A DNA stretch of 64,000 nt, from NCBI RefSeq assembly GCF_011297335.1, contig NZ_JAAOTJ010000001.1, positions 372,001 to 436,000 on the forward strand. The letters run 5' to 3'. Source of the DNA: Catellatospora methionotrophica (lineage in GTDB: Bacteria; Actinomycetota; Actinomycetes; Mycobacteriales; Micromonosporaceae). The position numbers and the translations under genes are program-made. Position 1 is the first letter of the stretch; each line of letters opens with the position of its first letter. The notes beneath the pieces are model-generated. The model saw only the letters and a program-made list of their open reading frames with translations. It searched no databases and was not told where the DNA came from. This document shows positions 16,015 through 24,592 of this stretch, in pieces.

Positions 16015-17565
16015 TCACCGGCCTGCGGTGGCCTGCTCGCGGTGGTGTCCGGTGTGCAGGTGGGGCAGGTGCAGTTCGGCGGGCTCGGGCGGGAGGTCGT
16101 CGACGCCCGCGGCCACCGCCTGCTCGTGGCGGCGGTGCGCGGAGGGCAGGGCGAGCGACGCGACGACGGCCAGTACGGCCACCCCCGCGCAGACCCAGAA
16201 CCCGGTGCTGAACGCCGCGTCGGTCGGCAGGCCGCGCGGGGTGCTGTTCGAGGTGATGACGGCGGCGACGACGGCCGCGCCGATGCTGCTGCCGATGGTC
16301 CGGGCGATGGTGTTGACGCTGGTGGCCTCACCGGTCTGGGTGGCCGGCACGCTCTCGATGATGGCGTTGGACATGGCAGCGAAGGCCAGGCCGATGCCCG
16401 CGCCGACAGCCAGGCCGGAGACGACGACCTGCCATTCGACGTTGTGCGCGATGGCGGGCAGCGTGAAGCCGCCGACGACGGCGACGGCGCCCAGGAACAG
16501 CGGCAGTTTCGGCCCGAACTTGCGGACCAGCAGCCCGGCGAGCGGTCCGAAGACCACCATCGACACGACGGTGGGCAGCAGGAACAGACCCGCCTCCGAC
16601 ACCGACTTGCCGTAGCCGTAGCCGGTGGCGGCAGGCAGCTGCAGCAGGGTCGGCACCAGCAGGAACGAGCCGAACATCGCGAAGCCGAGGATGAGGGCGA
16701 CCAGGTCGGTGGCCCATACGCCGCGGATCTTCATGAGCCGCATGTCGACCAGCGGCTCGCTGACCCGCAGCTCGACCACGACGAACAGGATCATGGTGAC
16801 CGCGCCCACGGCGAGCAGGCCGATGGTCTGCGCCGAGGCCCAGCCCCAGGACTGGCCCTTGCTGATGGCCAGCAGCAGCGACACCAGCGAGACCGACAGG
16901 ATGGCGGTGCCGAGCACGTCGAGCTTGCCGGGCTTGCGCACCGGCGACTCCTTCATCCCGAAGATCGCGCCGAGCAGCGCCACCACGACCAGCACCAGGG
17001 GCAGCCAGAACAGCCAGTGCCAGGACAGGTGCTCGACGATCGGCCCGGCGGCGACGATGCCGACGCCCGCGCCGACGCCGAAGATCGCCGACAGCAGGCC
17101 GACGGTGGCGCTGACCTTCTCGCGGGCCAGTTCGTCGCGGACCATGCCGATCGACAGCGGCATGATCGCGCCCGCCGCGCCCTGCAGGGCCCGCGCGACG
17201 ATGAGCACGCCCAGGTTCGGGGCCAGCGCGGCGAGCAGGGTGCCCAGCGCGAGCACGGCGAGCACGGCGATGAGCACGCGGCGCTTGCCGACCATGTCGC
17301 CCAGGCGGCCGAGGATGGGTGTCAGCACCGAGGCCGACAGCAGGTACGCGGTGAGGATCCAGCTGGCGCTGGCGGTGGTGACCTTCAGGTCCCCCGCGAT
17401 GGTGGACATCGCCGGGGCGACCAGCGACTGCAGCACCGCGAAGGCGAGTCCGCCCAGTGCCAGGTACATCACCAGTAGGCCGCCACCGGTGCGGCGGCCC
17501 GTCGGCGCGTCCGGCCGGCCCTCGGTGGACCCGGCGGTGCCCGGCCCCACGATCGTCTGCGTCAT
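16015..17565 (-). CDS. MFS exporter, DHA2 family (EmrB/QacA-like)
   Basis: A 516-residue, 14-helix drug/proton antiporter. Landmarks are the helix-1 region YLALGGLAFAVLQSLVAPAM, WILTAYLLSASVLTPILGRL, the loop motif GRLGDMVGKRR, and the helix-4/5 region VARALQGAAGAIMPLSIGMV. A His-rich tail (LHLPHLHTGHH) at the C terminus is unusual. The ATG at 17565 has GGAG at the right distance; an in-frame ATG six codons earlier does not. Divergent from a TetR gene, with repeated TTGTTTAC boxes in the gap, so the exporter is most likely repressed by that TetR and induced by its substrate. Confidence 0.92.
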   Translation of the reverse strand: MTQTIVGPGTAGSTEGRPDAPTGRRTGGGLLVMYLALGGLAFAVLQSLVAPAMSTIAGDLKVTTASASWILTAYLLSASVLTPILGRLGDMVGKRRVLIAVLAVLALGTLLAALAPNLGVLIVARALQGAAGAIMPLSIGMVRDELAREKVSATVGLLSAIFGVGAGVGIVAAGPIVEHLSWHWLFWLPLVLVVVALLGAIFGMKESPVRKPGKLDVLGTAILSVSLVSLLLAISKGQSWGWASAQTIGLLAVGAVTMILFVVVELRVSEPLVDMRLMKIRGVWATDLVALILGFAMFGSFLLVPTLLQLPAATGYGYGKSVSEAGLFLLPTVVSMVVFGPLAGLLVRKFGPKLPLFLGAVAVVGGFTLPAIAHNVEWQVVVSGLAVGAGIGLAFAAMSNAIIESVPATQTGEATSVNTIARTIGSSIGAAVVAAVITSNSTPRGLPTDAAFSTGFWVCAGVAVLAVVASLALPSAHRRHEQAVAAGVDDLPPEPAELHLPHLHTGHHREQATAGR

Positions 17566-17583
17566 GAAGAACGCTCCAAGCAT

Positions 17584-17674
17584 GTTGTAAACATCTGCTG
17601 ACTTGGTGAGTATTACGCGCCCGAAGCGCGGTCAACAGTTGTTTACATCACTGGTAAGCAGTTGTTTACGTCAC
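17584..17674. promoter_or_regulatory. putative TetR operator boxes
   Basis: A 16-base direct repeat, CAGTTGTTTACRTCAC, occurs at 17636-17651 and 17659-17674 (23-base period). GTTGTAAACATC at 17584-17595, just upstream of the exporter start, holds the same GTTTAC core in the opposite orientation. The three boxes cover the gap between the divergent exporter and TetR genes. Confidence 0.65.
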
Positions 17675-17715
17675 GTTCGGAGCTCGCTATCCTGGTACGG
17701 GAGTGAGAGGAATCC

Positions 17716-18348
17716 ATGGCCACCACCAGCCTGCACGCCTCCCCCGAGCACCCGGCGGGGCCGCGTCGCCGCGACGCGGCCGGCACCCGGCAACTACTGC
17801 TCGACGCCGCCCGCCGCCGCTTCGCCGCGCACGGATACACCGGCACGACCGTGCGCGACATCGCCGACGAGGCCGGGGTGAACGTCGCGCTGATCAGCCG
17901 CTACTTCACCTCCAAGGAGGGCCTGTTCGAGGCGTGCCTGGTCGGCGCGGTCGACGAGCTCAGCCACGCGGTGGCCCCGGACGTGACCCTCGACGGGGTG
18001 CCCTCCGCCATCGCCGAGCACCTCGCCGGGACCGGGGTGGGCAGCCGCCCGGACCAGTTCCTGCTGCTGCTGCGGTCCTCCGGTGACGAGCAGGCCGACC
18101 GGATCAGGCGCAACACCGTGCATTCGTTCGCCGAGCGCCTGGCCACGGCCGCAGGCTGGCGGCCCGGCCACCCCGACGGTGACCGCATCATGCTCCGCGC
18201 CCAGGTCGCGCTGGCCACCGGCTTCGGCATCGTCCTGCTGCGCTCCTCCACCGGCCTGGAACCGCTGTCCTCGGCCGGACCGCAGGACCTGCTCCCTCCG
18301 ATGCGGGACCTCATCGACGCGCTGCTGCGCGAACCCGGCCCGCGGTGA
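17716..18348 (+). CDS. TetR-family transcriptional regulator
   Basis: A 210-residue regulator. The N-terminal DNA-binding domain is clear: TRQLLLDAARRRFAAHGYTG, then TVRDIADEAGVNVALISRYF with the recognition helix, then SKEGLFEACL. The helical C-terminal two thirds form the ligand pocket and dimer face. GAGAGGA precedes the ATG. It faces the MFS exporter gene across the repeated TTGTTTAC boxes and overlaps the next dehydrogenase start by 4 bases (GTGA), so exporter, regulator and dehydrogenase form one functional block. Confidence 0.92.
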   Translation: MATTSLHASPEHPAGPRRRDAAGTRQLLLDAARRRFAAHGYTGTTVRDIADEAGVNVALISRYFTSKEGLFEACLVGAVDELSHAVAPDVTLDGVPSAIAEHLAGTGVGSRPDQFLLLLRSSGDEQADRIRRNTVHSFAERLATAAGWRPGHPDGDRIMLRAQVALATGFGIVLLRSSTGLEPLSSAGPQDLLPPMRDLIDALLREPGPR

Positions 18349-19373
18349 GCGCCGCGACGATGCGCGCGGCGGTGCTGACCGCGCCGGGCGAGTGCTCGGT
18401 GCAGGAGGTGCCCGCGCCCGTCGCGTCCGCCGGTGAGGTCGTCGTGGACGTCGAACGGGTCGGGGTCTGCGGCACCGACGTCGAGTTCTTCACCGGGGAG
18501 ATGGCATACCTGCACGAGGGGCACGCCCGGTTCCCGATGCGGTTGGGCCACGAGTGGGCCGGGATCGTCCGCGCGGTCGGCGACGGCGTCGACCCTGCCT
18601 GGCGCGGCAGGCGCGTCATGGGCGACACCATGCTCGGCTGCGGCCGCTGCCGGCGCTGCGAACGCGGCCACCAGCACGTGTGCGCCGACCGGCAGGAGGT
18701 CGGCATCCGCGGCGGCCGCCCCGGCGCGCTGGCCGAGCAGCTGGCCGTGCCCGTCACCTCGCTGCACGAACTGCCCGGCAACGTCGACCCCGCACTCGGG
18801 GCGCTGGTCGAGCCGGGCGGCAACGCCCTGCGGGCCGCGCGTGCCGCCGCGCTCACGCCGGGCGATCGGGTGCTCATCCTGGGTCCGGGCACGATCGGGC
18901 TGCTCACCGCCATGTTCGCCCGCGCGACCGGGGCCGAGGTGCACCTGATGGGCCACACCGCCGCCTCGCTGGCCTTCGCCCGGTCCCTCGGCTTCACCGC
19001 GTGGACCGAGCGGGAACTGCCCGACGTCGCGTTCGACGCCGTCATCGACGCGACCAACGCCGCGTACCTGCCCGCCAGGGCGCTCGACCTGGTCGAACCC
19101 GGTGGGCGCGTCGTCTGCATCGGCCTGGCGGGCTCGCCGAGCCACATCGACACCCGCACCCTGGCGCTCAAGGACGTCACCGCCGTCGGTGTCCTGTCCG
19201 CCTCCCCCGGCCTCGCCGCCACGATCGCCGCGTACGCCACCGGACAGGTCGATCCGCGGCCGCTCGTCGCCGCCACGGTCGGCCTGGACAGGGTGGGCGC
19301 GGTGCTGGCCGGTGCGCCGATCGCGGGCGCGGGGCCGGGACCCAAGGTCCACATCGATCCACGATCGCACTGA
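18345..19373 (+). CDS. zinc-dependent alcohol dehydrogenase (MDR superfamily)
   Basis: A 342-residue medium-chain dehydrogenase that oxidises an alcohol or polyol with NAD(P). Catalytic-zinc residues appear as GVCGTDVEFF (Cys), LGHEWAGIV (His, Glu) and a later Glu in LVEPGGNALRAARAA. Structural-zinc cysteines are in GCGRCRRCERGHQHVC. The Rossmann motif is VLILGPGTIGLLTAM. The GTG start overlaps the TetR stop, so both genes are translated together. The substrate may be the exporter's ligand or a related metabolite, but that is inference. Confidence 0.88.
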   Translation: MSAATMRAAVLTAPGECSVQEVPAPVASAGEVVVDVERVGVCGTDVEFFTGEMAYLHEGHARFPMRLGHEWAGIVRAVGDGVDPAWRGRRVMGDTMLGCGRCRRCERGHQHVCADRQEVGIRGGRPGALAEQLAVPVTSLHELPGNVDPALGALVEPGGNALRAARAAALTPGDRVLILGPGTIGLLTAMFARATGAEVHLMGHTAASLAFARSLGFTAWTERELPDVAFDAVIDATNAAYLPARALDLVEPGGRVVCIGLAGSPSHIDTRTLALKDVTAVGVLSASPGLAATIAAYATGQVDPRPLVAATVGLDRVGAVLAGAPIAGAGPGPKVHIDPRSH

Positions 19374-19406
19374 GCCGGGTGGGCCGGACGATCCGGCCCA
19401 CCCGGC
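19374..19406 (+). terminator. strong hairpin after the TetR-dehydrogenase operon
   Basis: A perfect 15-base stem (19374-19388 with 19392-19406) closes on a 3-base CGA loop directly after the dehydrogenase stop. It is very G/C-rich and has no following T run, as is common for actinobacterial terminators. Confidence 0.7.
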
Positions 19407-19531
19407 GGTGCGCGTCACGACGCGCCGCACACCGAAAGTCATGGAACTCCGGCCTCAGGCACTCCCTCCGCAGGGGGGTGCCGTCACACCCGCCCATGCC
19501 ACCCCCCACGATGTGGTGGAAGGGTGCGATG

Positions 19532-19987
19532 ATGCCGACCCAGAAGCTTCCGAGAGAGGTGTCCGTGACACTGCCCGAGTGGGTGAAAGCGGCCGTCATC
19601 GCCGCGGCCGCGAGTGCCGCCGCGGTCCTGTGCACGCCATGGGCGGCGGCGCTGGTGCCCGACGCGCCAGGATCCAGCGACTACCACGTCCCGCTCACCT
19701 GGCAGGACGCCGCACAGCCGGTCGCGCTCGCGATCATCGCGCTGGCCGGCGGCCGATGGGGGCTGAGCGTGCTGGTCACGGGCCTGGCCGTCACCATGCC
19801 CGCCGCGGTCGTCTACAGCGTCTACGGCGAGTACTTCGTGGACGCCGCCGGGGCCGGTCTGTGGCCGGTGGGGATCGTCGTGCTCGCGCCGCTCGTGTTC
19901 GGTGCCGCCGTGGGGCTCGCCGCCCTGGGCAGGATGCGCCGCCGCCGGCTCGGCGCGCGGCGGCGAGCGGCCCGCGCTGCCGCCTGA
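19532..19987 (+). CDS. membrane protein of unknown function, 151 aa
   Basis: Four or so hydrophobic stretches: WVKAAVIAAAASAAAVLCTP, PVALAIIALAGGRWGLSVLV, the run following it (VTGLAVTMPAAVVYSVYG), and WPVGIVVLAPLVFGAAVGLA, followed by an Arg-rich cytoplasmic tail. No family is recognised. AAGGG lies 7 bases before the ATG at 19532; a GTG at 19565 with GAGAGG upstream would give a protein 11 residues shorter that starts right at the first helix. It stands alone between two terminator-like or convergent boundaries. Confidence 0.65.
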   Translation: MPTQKLPREVSVTLPEWVKAAVIAAAASAAAVLCTPWAAALVPDAPGSSDYHVPLTWQDAAQPVALAIIALAGGRWGLSVLVTGLAVTMPAAVVYSVYGEYFVDAAGAGLWPVGIVVLAPLVFGAAVGLAALGRMRRRRLGARRRAARAAA

Positions 19988-20029
19988 ACCGGCAGCCGGG
20001 CCGTCACCGGCGATGGTCGGGCGACGGCA

Positions 20030-20347
20030 TCAGCCGATGCGCGGCAGCCTCACCCGAGCCGACATCGTCAGCTGGTACAGGCCTTCGGCGACCTCGGGCC
20101 GGGTCCGCAGCGCGTCCTCCAGCCTGACCCGCCACTTGCCGCCCTCGTCGTCGCGCGCGTTGAGGCGCGGCGAGGTCGTCAGCTCCTTGCGGGTGGCCAG
20201 CAGATCCCGGCGGTAGGACGGCCCCAGCAGGGTCCCGAGCTGGTCGCAGTACCAGGCGAACAGGCCGGTGTCGGCGAGCGACACACCCGTCAGAATCCTG
20301 GCCGCGTCGAAGGCGATTCTTGGCTGGTGACGCACGATGCTGTCCAC
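20030..20347 (-). CDS. hypothetical protein, 105 aa
   Basis: A small soluble, probably helical protein (RIAFDAARILTGVSLADTGL, then LFAWYCDQLGTLLG, then a basic middle and LEDALRTRPEVAEGLYQLT). I do not recognise the family. A strong GGGGGAGG ribosome site sits before the overlapping GTG codons near 20347, which supports real translation. The gene is alone, converging with the membrane-protein gene and lying downstream of an acetyltransferase gene on the same strand. Confidence 0.6.
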   Translation of the reverse strand: MDSIVRHQPRIAFDAARILTGVSLADTGLFAWYCDQLGTLLGPSYRRDLLATRKELTTSPRLNARDDEGGKWRVRLEDALRTRPEVAEGLYQLTMSARVRLPRIG

Positions 20348-20492
20348 ACGGGCCTCCCCCGAGACGATGACTCATGGCAATCAACCGATGGTCCTGGACG
20401 GCCCCGCGCCGCGCAATACCCCGGGCGGCCGACGATGGCCGCAGCCCTGGCCGCCCGCACCTCGACGACCCGCATCGTCCCGCGCTGACCGG

Positions 20493-20966
20493 TCAGGCGA
20501 TCGGCTTGGCCATCTGCTGGGCCATGACCGTGAAGCCCAGGCTCTCGTACAGCGCGATCGCCCGGGTGTTGCCCCCGAACACGTTGAGGCCGAACCGCGT
20601 GGCGCCCTGCCGGCGCAGCTCGTCCTCGACGGCCAGGACCATCGCGCGGCCGTGGCCTCGGGACTGGTGTTCCGGGTCCACCTCGACGTTGTGCAGCCAG
20701 GCCATCTCGGGGCGGCCCGGCGCGCCCGGCAGCGTGGCCCAGACCCAGCCGACCGTCACGCCGTCGACCTGCGCGGACCGCAGGATCGCCCACGCGGTGT
20801 CCAGCCCCTGCGGCAGGACCTCCGCCATCTGGCGCAGCGCCTCTGCCTCGGCGTCCGCGCCGCTCATGCCCCGCTGCTGCCGCAGATTGGTGGCGTAGCG
20901 CCGACGCAGGGCGGCCGCGCGGTGCTCGTAGTCGGCGGCGGACATGGGGACGAGGACGAGACTCAC
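20493..20966 (-). CDS. GNAT-family N-acetyltransferase
   Basis: A 157-residue acetyl-CoA-dependent acetyltransferase. WLHNVEVDPEHQSRGHGRAM carries the core beta4 strand and the Q/RxxGxG/A acetyl-CoA loop, and GLNVFGGNTRAIALYESLGF is the usual end of the fold. The N-terminal 60 residues are helical and less conserved. The GTG at 20966 is preceded by GGAG; the internal ATG at 20945 has no ribosome site. It is divergent from a phosphatase-like gene. The target amine is unknown. Confidence 0.85.
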   Translation of the reverse strand: MSLVLVPMSAADYEHRAAALRRRYATNLRQQRGMSGADAEAEALRQMAEVLPQGLDTAWAILRSAQVDGVTVGWVWATLPGAPGRPEMAWLHNVEVDPEHQSRGHGRAMVLAVEDELRRQGATRFGLNVFGGNTRAIALYESLGFTVMAQQMAKPIA

Positions 20967-21099
20967 ACGAGCTCCAGGCAGATCGGTCACGGGCTTCGGC
21001 CATCCTGCCCGACCTCGCGGTACATTGCCGAACTGGTCGGCCGACGCGGCAGGCGCGACCGTGGGACACGGCGACCGGCCAGGTGGGAGGGCAGCGGCG

Positions 21100-21894
21100 A
21101 TGCGAGTGACGATGGCCAGCGTCCCGGGGCACGACGGGCGCGTCAACGAGGACTTCGCCGCGGCGACGGCGACCGCGGCGGTGCTGGTCGACGGCGCGGG
21201 CATCCCCGGCGCGGAGGCGGTCTGCCGCCACGGCGTGGCCTGGTATGCCGTACGCCTCGGTGGCAGTCTGCTCGGTCTGCTGACCCTCGACCCGGCGTCC
21301 AGCCTCACGGCGGTGCTCGCCATGGCCATCGACGAGGTGACCGGCGAGCATCGGGACACCTGCGACGTCGCCGACCCGATCAGCCCGTCGGCGGCCGTCG
21401 CCATGCTGCGCGTGTCCGGCGACCGGCTCGACCACCTGGTGCTCGGCGACGCGACACTCGTGCTGAACCGGGCCGAGGGTGAACCGCTGGTCGTCACCGA
21501 TCCGCGTGAGGTCGTCATCAGCCGGTCCTACGCGTCCGAGCTCGCGGGCAGGACGCCAGCAAGCGAGGAGTACCGGCGCGTGCTGCGGGAACTGCGCGCC
21601 CGCCGGAACCGGCCGGGCGGCTTCTGGGTCGCCAAGGACGACCCGGGCGCGGCCCACGAGGCGCTGACCGGCACCTGCGCGGTCGCCGGGTTGACCGGCG
21701 CGGCACTGCTCAGCAACGGCGCCAGCCGACTCGTGGACCGGTTCGCGTCGACCGGCTGGCCGGACGCGATGGCCCTGCTCGCCACCCACGGGCCGGGCGA
21801 GATCATCGACCGGGTCCGCCGGGCTGAGGCGCGGCACGCGGTCGCGGCCGACGACGCGACCATCGTCCACTGCACCTGGCTGGACCAGGCCTGA
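21100..21894 (+). CDS. PP2C-like protein phosphatase
   Basis: A 264-residue protein resembling metal-dependent PPM serine/threonine phosphatases. GHDGRVNEDFAAA matches the first metal motif region and TAAVLVDGAG the second, where the Asp binds Mn/Mg. AVAMLRVSGDRLDHLVLGDA is the usual central beta pair, and a late Asp in ADDATIVHC matches the last metal Asp of the family. It lacks a sensor domain or membrane segment. GGGAGG lies 9 bases before the ATG. Probably dephosphorylates a Ser/Thr-kinase target; which one is not shown. Confidence 0.75.
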   Translation: MRVTMASVPGHDGRVNEDFAAATATAAVLVDGAGIPGAEAVCRHGVAWYAVRLGGSLLGLLTLDPASSLTAVLAMAIDEVTGEHRDTCDVADPISPSAAVAMLRVSGDRLDHLVLGDATLVLNRAEGEPLVVTDPREVVISRSYASELAGRTPASEEYRRVLRELRARRNRPGGFWVAKDDPGAAHEALTGTCAVAGLTGAALLSNGASRLVDRFASTGWPDAMALLATHGPGEIIDRVRRAEARHAVAADDATIVHCTWLDQA

Positions 21895-21975
21895 CGGGCT
21901 CCCGCAGCGCTGCCCGGCGGCACGGCACAGGTCAACCTGCTCGACAGACCCGGCGGCGGTCGGTTCAATCGGGTC

Positions 21976-22599
21976 GTGGACGGCTTCGAAGCATGGCTGG
22001 CATACCTGTTCGACCGGCCCGCCGACGACGACGGCTCGTGGGACGACCGGCCCCACGAGTGGTTCGACCGGTACGCCCGCCGGGACACGCCCGCGGCGAC
22101 GGCGCAACGGATCCGGGAGCTGTTCGGCAACGCGGGCGCCCTGCTGCGGCACCACTCCGACGACCAGGTCGCCCGGGGCGTGCGCGACATCACCGATGCC
22201 GGGACCATTGGCGTGCTCAGCTCCCGGCAGGTCCCGGTGGTGCTGCGTACCACCGCCATCCGGTCGATCGGCACGCTGTACGCCGAGGTCTTCGCGGCAC
22301 GGATCGAGGTCGAAACGCAGCGGAACACCCCGAAGCTGCAGGACGTGTGCTTCATGTTCTTCGACATCGCGGCCCTCGACCTGGGCGACGACACCGTGCT
22401 CGACGTGCTGGAGGACATCGCGGGCCTGCCGTCGGTCGCGTGCCAGCGGGCGGCCCTGCACGGCCTGGGCCACGCACACGGGAAGGCACCCCGGGCGGCA
22501 CGGACGATCGTGGACCGGTGGCTGGCCCGCAACCGTGGCGCACCGCGGGAGCTGCGGGACTATGCCGCCGCCGCCGCGCGCACGGGTGAGGTGATGTGA
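21976..22599 (+). CDS. hypothetical helical protein, 207 aa
   Basis: A soluble protein that begins MDGFEAWLAYLFDRPADDDG and is mainly helical. The middle (VVLRTTAIRSIGTLYAEVF, then VCFMFFDIAALD) and the end (LPSVACQRAALHGLGHAHGK) look like paired helices of HEAT-type repeats. No enzyme motif is seen. It starts at a GTG with a weak ribosome site. Its position next to a PP2C-like gene is not informative. Proteins of this look are often small immunity or scaffold proteins, but I cannot assign one. Confidence 0.6.
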   Translation: MDGFEAWLAYLFDRPADDDGSWDDRPHEWFDRYARRDTPAATAQRIRELFGNAGALLRHHSDDQVARGVRDITDAGTIGVLSSRQVPVVLRTTAIRSIGTLYAEVFAARIEVETQRNTPKLQDVCFMFFDIAALDLGDDTVLDVLEDIAGLPSVACQRAALHGLGHAHGKAPRAARTIVDRWLARNRGAPRELRDYAAAAARTGEVM

Positions 22600-22642
22600 C
22601 CCCGCGTGACGGCCCCACCGGTCCGGAGTGGACGATGCGACC

Positions 22643-23563
22643 GTGAGAATTCTGGTGGTGGGCGGAACGGGCCTGATCGGCGCGCACGTCGTGGACGTGC
22701 TGGGTGAACGCGGTCATGCCGCGACCACGATGGCACGGTCCGCCGGTCCGGGCGTCGACCACGTGCTCGACCTCGGCGCGGCGTCCGTCGACGAGCTGCG
22801 GTCGCTGCTGGCGGGCCACGACGGGGTGGTGTACGCCGCCCGCTCGGACGAGCAGCGGCCGCTGCCCAAGCCGATCCACCCGGCGTTCCGCCGGGACATG
22901 GTCGACCCGGTGGTGCGCCTGTTCACCGCAGCCCGCGCCGAGGGCCTGACCCGCGGCGTCATCATGGGCTCGTACTACACCTACTTCGACCGGCTGCACC
23001 CCGAATGGCGTCTGCCGCAGCGCCACGTCTACATCCGGTGCCGGGTCGAGCAGGCGGCCGAAGCCCGCGCGGCGGCTGGACCGGAGCTGCCGATCGCGGT
23101 GCTGGAACTGCCGTTCGTCTTCGGCCGGGCCGGTGACCGCCTGCCGAACTGGGCCGGTCCGCTGGACGGCTGGGCCAGGTCCCGCGCACCGCTGGCCGCG
23201 CCCGTCGGCGGGACGGCGGCCACGACCGCCCGCAACGTGGCCGAGGTCGCGGTCGACGCGCTGGAGCGGGCCGACGGCGCGGACATCCCCGTCGCCGACG
23301 AGAACCTGACCTGGCACGACCTGATCGGGCGTATCGCCGCCGCGGTCGGCCGCAAGCGCCGGGTCCGTCACCTGCCCGCCGGGATCGTCCGGGCCGCCGT
23401 CCGCTCCGGTGGTGTGCTGCAGTACCTCGGGCGCAAGGAATCGGGCATCAACCCGGCTCACTTCGCGGGGCTGATGCTCGCGAGGTTATTCGTCGAGCCG
23501 CCGTCGGGCCGCCCGCTGGACGCGGCGTTGCGGGAGACGTTCGAGGACAGGTCGGCCGGTTAG
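22643..23563 (+). CDS. NAD-dependent epimerase/dehydratase family protein (extended SDR)
   Basis: A 306-residue Rossmann protein that starts VRILVVGGTGLIGAHVVDVL, with the GGxGxxG nucleotide motif of atypical extended SDRs. A tyrosine of the catalytic type sits in IMGSYYTYFDRL and the PxGRxGDRL-like region reads ELPFVFGRAGDRLPNW. The Lys of the usual YxxxK pair is not obvious, so catalysis may differ. The GTG at 22643 puts the first beta strand at residue 2 and has GGAGTGGA upstream; a GTG at 22628 adds five residues. Its stop overlaps the convergent WYL regulator gene by 4 bases. Confidence 0.8.
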   Translation: MRILVVGGTGLIGAHVVDVLGERGHAATTMARSAGPGVDHVLDLGAASVDELRSLLAGHDGVVYAARSDEQRPLPKPIHPAFRRDMVDPVVRLFTAARAEGLTRGVIMGSYYTYFDRLHPEWRLPQRHVYIRCRVEQAAEARAAAGPELPIAVLELPFVFGRAGDRLPNWAGPLDGWARSRAPLAAPVGGTAATTARNVAEVAVDALERADGADIPVADENLTWHDLIGRIAAAVGRKRRVRHLPAGIVRAAVRSGGVLQYLGRKESGINPAHFAGLMLARLFVEPPSGRPLDAALRETFEDRSAG

Positions 23564-24513
23564 CCGGAGGCCGCGAGCAGGCGCTGGCCGAGCACCTGGG
23601 CGGTGTGGCGGATCTCGGGTCCGCCGACGATCCGGAACGCCACCGGAACCGCCGTGAGCTGCTGGGCGTACCACCAGGGATTGCTGGTCGTGCCGAGCAG
23701 GCGGCAGGTGCCGTCGTCGACGGGTTCGACTCGTCCCAGGTTCGGCGGCACGTGCCGCGCCGCGTCGGCGGCGGGCGCCTCGATGATCACCTCCACGGTG
23801 TACTCCCAGCCGACCGCGAGGTGTTCCTCCAGCGTGGCGACCGGGTCGAGGTCGGCCGGGGGCACGAACCCGTCGTCGAGGATGTCGACGGCGCGGACCC
23901 GGTCGATCCGGTATGCCCGCCGCCCGTCCGACGTGTGCGACCAGCACAGCAGATACCAGCGGCTGTGCCGCACCACGACCGCCCACGGGTCCACGTCCAG
24001 GTCCCGCTCCACACCGGCCTCGGAGCGGTAGCGCAGCCGCACCTGCCGCCGCTCGGCACCGGCGCGCACGAGTTCGGTGGTCGTCTGCGGGTCGGGCCGG
24101 GCGGCTCCACGGTCGGGTGCCGGAGCGGTGGCCTGGCGTACGGCCTCGGCCTGGGCGGCGACCTGCTCCGGGAGCGCCCGTACGATCTTGCCCAGGGCGC
24201 TGCCGACGGGGCTGGTCGGGTCGCCCGCGTCGTGGTGGCCGTCGAGGACGGCCATGACCAGGCCCAGTGCCTCCGTCGCGCTGAACACCAGCGGCGGCAG
24301 CCGCAGCCCCCGGCCCACCCGGTAGCCGCCGTACGGGCCGCGCATCGACTCGACCGGGATGCCCGCCTCGCGCAGGATGCCGACGTAGCGGCGGGCCGCC
24401 CGCTCGGACACGCCCAGCTTGTCGGCGATCCGCTCGGCGGTGATCCCAGGGTTGGCCTGCAGCAGCTCCAGCGCCATCAGCGCCCGCGCGGTCGGGCTCA
24501 CGTCGGCTGTCAC
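23560..24513 (-). CDS. WYL-domain (YafY-like) transcriptional regulator
   Basis: A 317-residue regulator. The N-terminal winged helix is LLQANPGITAERIADKLGV followed by SERAARRYVGILREAGIPVE and the wing RGPYGGYRVGRG. The middle carries a WYL domain, with the strands DPWAVVVRHSRWYLLCW and TSDGRRAYRIDRVRAVDIL, which binds a ligand (often nucleic acid) and tunes DNA binding. A WYL C-terminal extension follows. The GTG at 24513 has GGAAGG upstream and is preferred over 24537. It faces a DinB-family gene, as is usual for YafY regulators, across an inverted repeat. Confidence 0.9.
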   Translation of the reverse strand: MTADVSPTARALMALELLQANPGITAERIADKLGVSERAARRYVGILREAGIPVESMRGPYGGYRVGRGLRLPPLVFSATEALGLVMAVLDGHHDAGDPTSPVGSALGKIVRALPEQVAAQAEAVRQATAPAPDRGAARPDPQTTTELVRAGAERRQVRLRYRSEAGVERDLDVDPWAVVVRHSRWYLLCWSHTSDGRRAYRIDRVRAVDILDDGFVPPADLDPVATLEEHLAVGWEYTVEVIIEAPAADAARHVPPNLGRVEPVDDGTCRLLGTTSNPWWYAQQLTAVPVAFRIVGGPEIRHTAQVLGQRLLAASG

Positions 24514-24549
24514 TCGGGTGTCCTTCCTGCGGTTCACGAAATCGCGCGA

Positions 24550-24574
24550 GTTCCGGAAGTGGAACGTCCGGAAC
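24550..24574. promoter_or_regulatory. putative WYL-regulator operator
   Basis: Arms GTTCCGGA (24550-24557) and TCCGGAAC (24567-24574) pair perfectly. Inside, GTTCC and GGAAC (24550-24554, 24561-24565) form a second, overlapping palindrome. It lies in the 80-base gap between the divergent regulator and DinB genes, 19 bases before the DinB start. Confidence 0.6.
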
Positions 24575-24592
24575 CGAACCTAGCCTGCTCCC

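Noticed and set aside
20290-22479. Long minus-strand open frames across the phosphatase-like and following genes
   Set aside because: Only the part from 20493 to 20966 matches a protein family (GNAT) and has a ribosome site; the rest is antisense to plus-strand genes.
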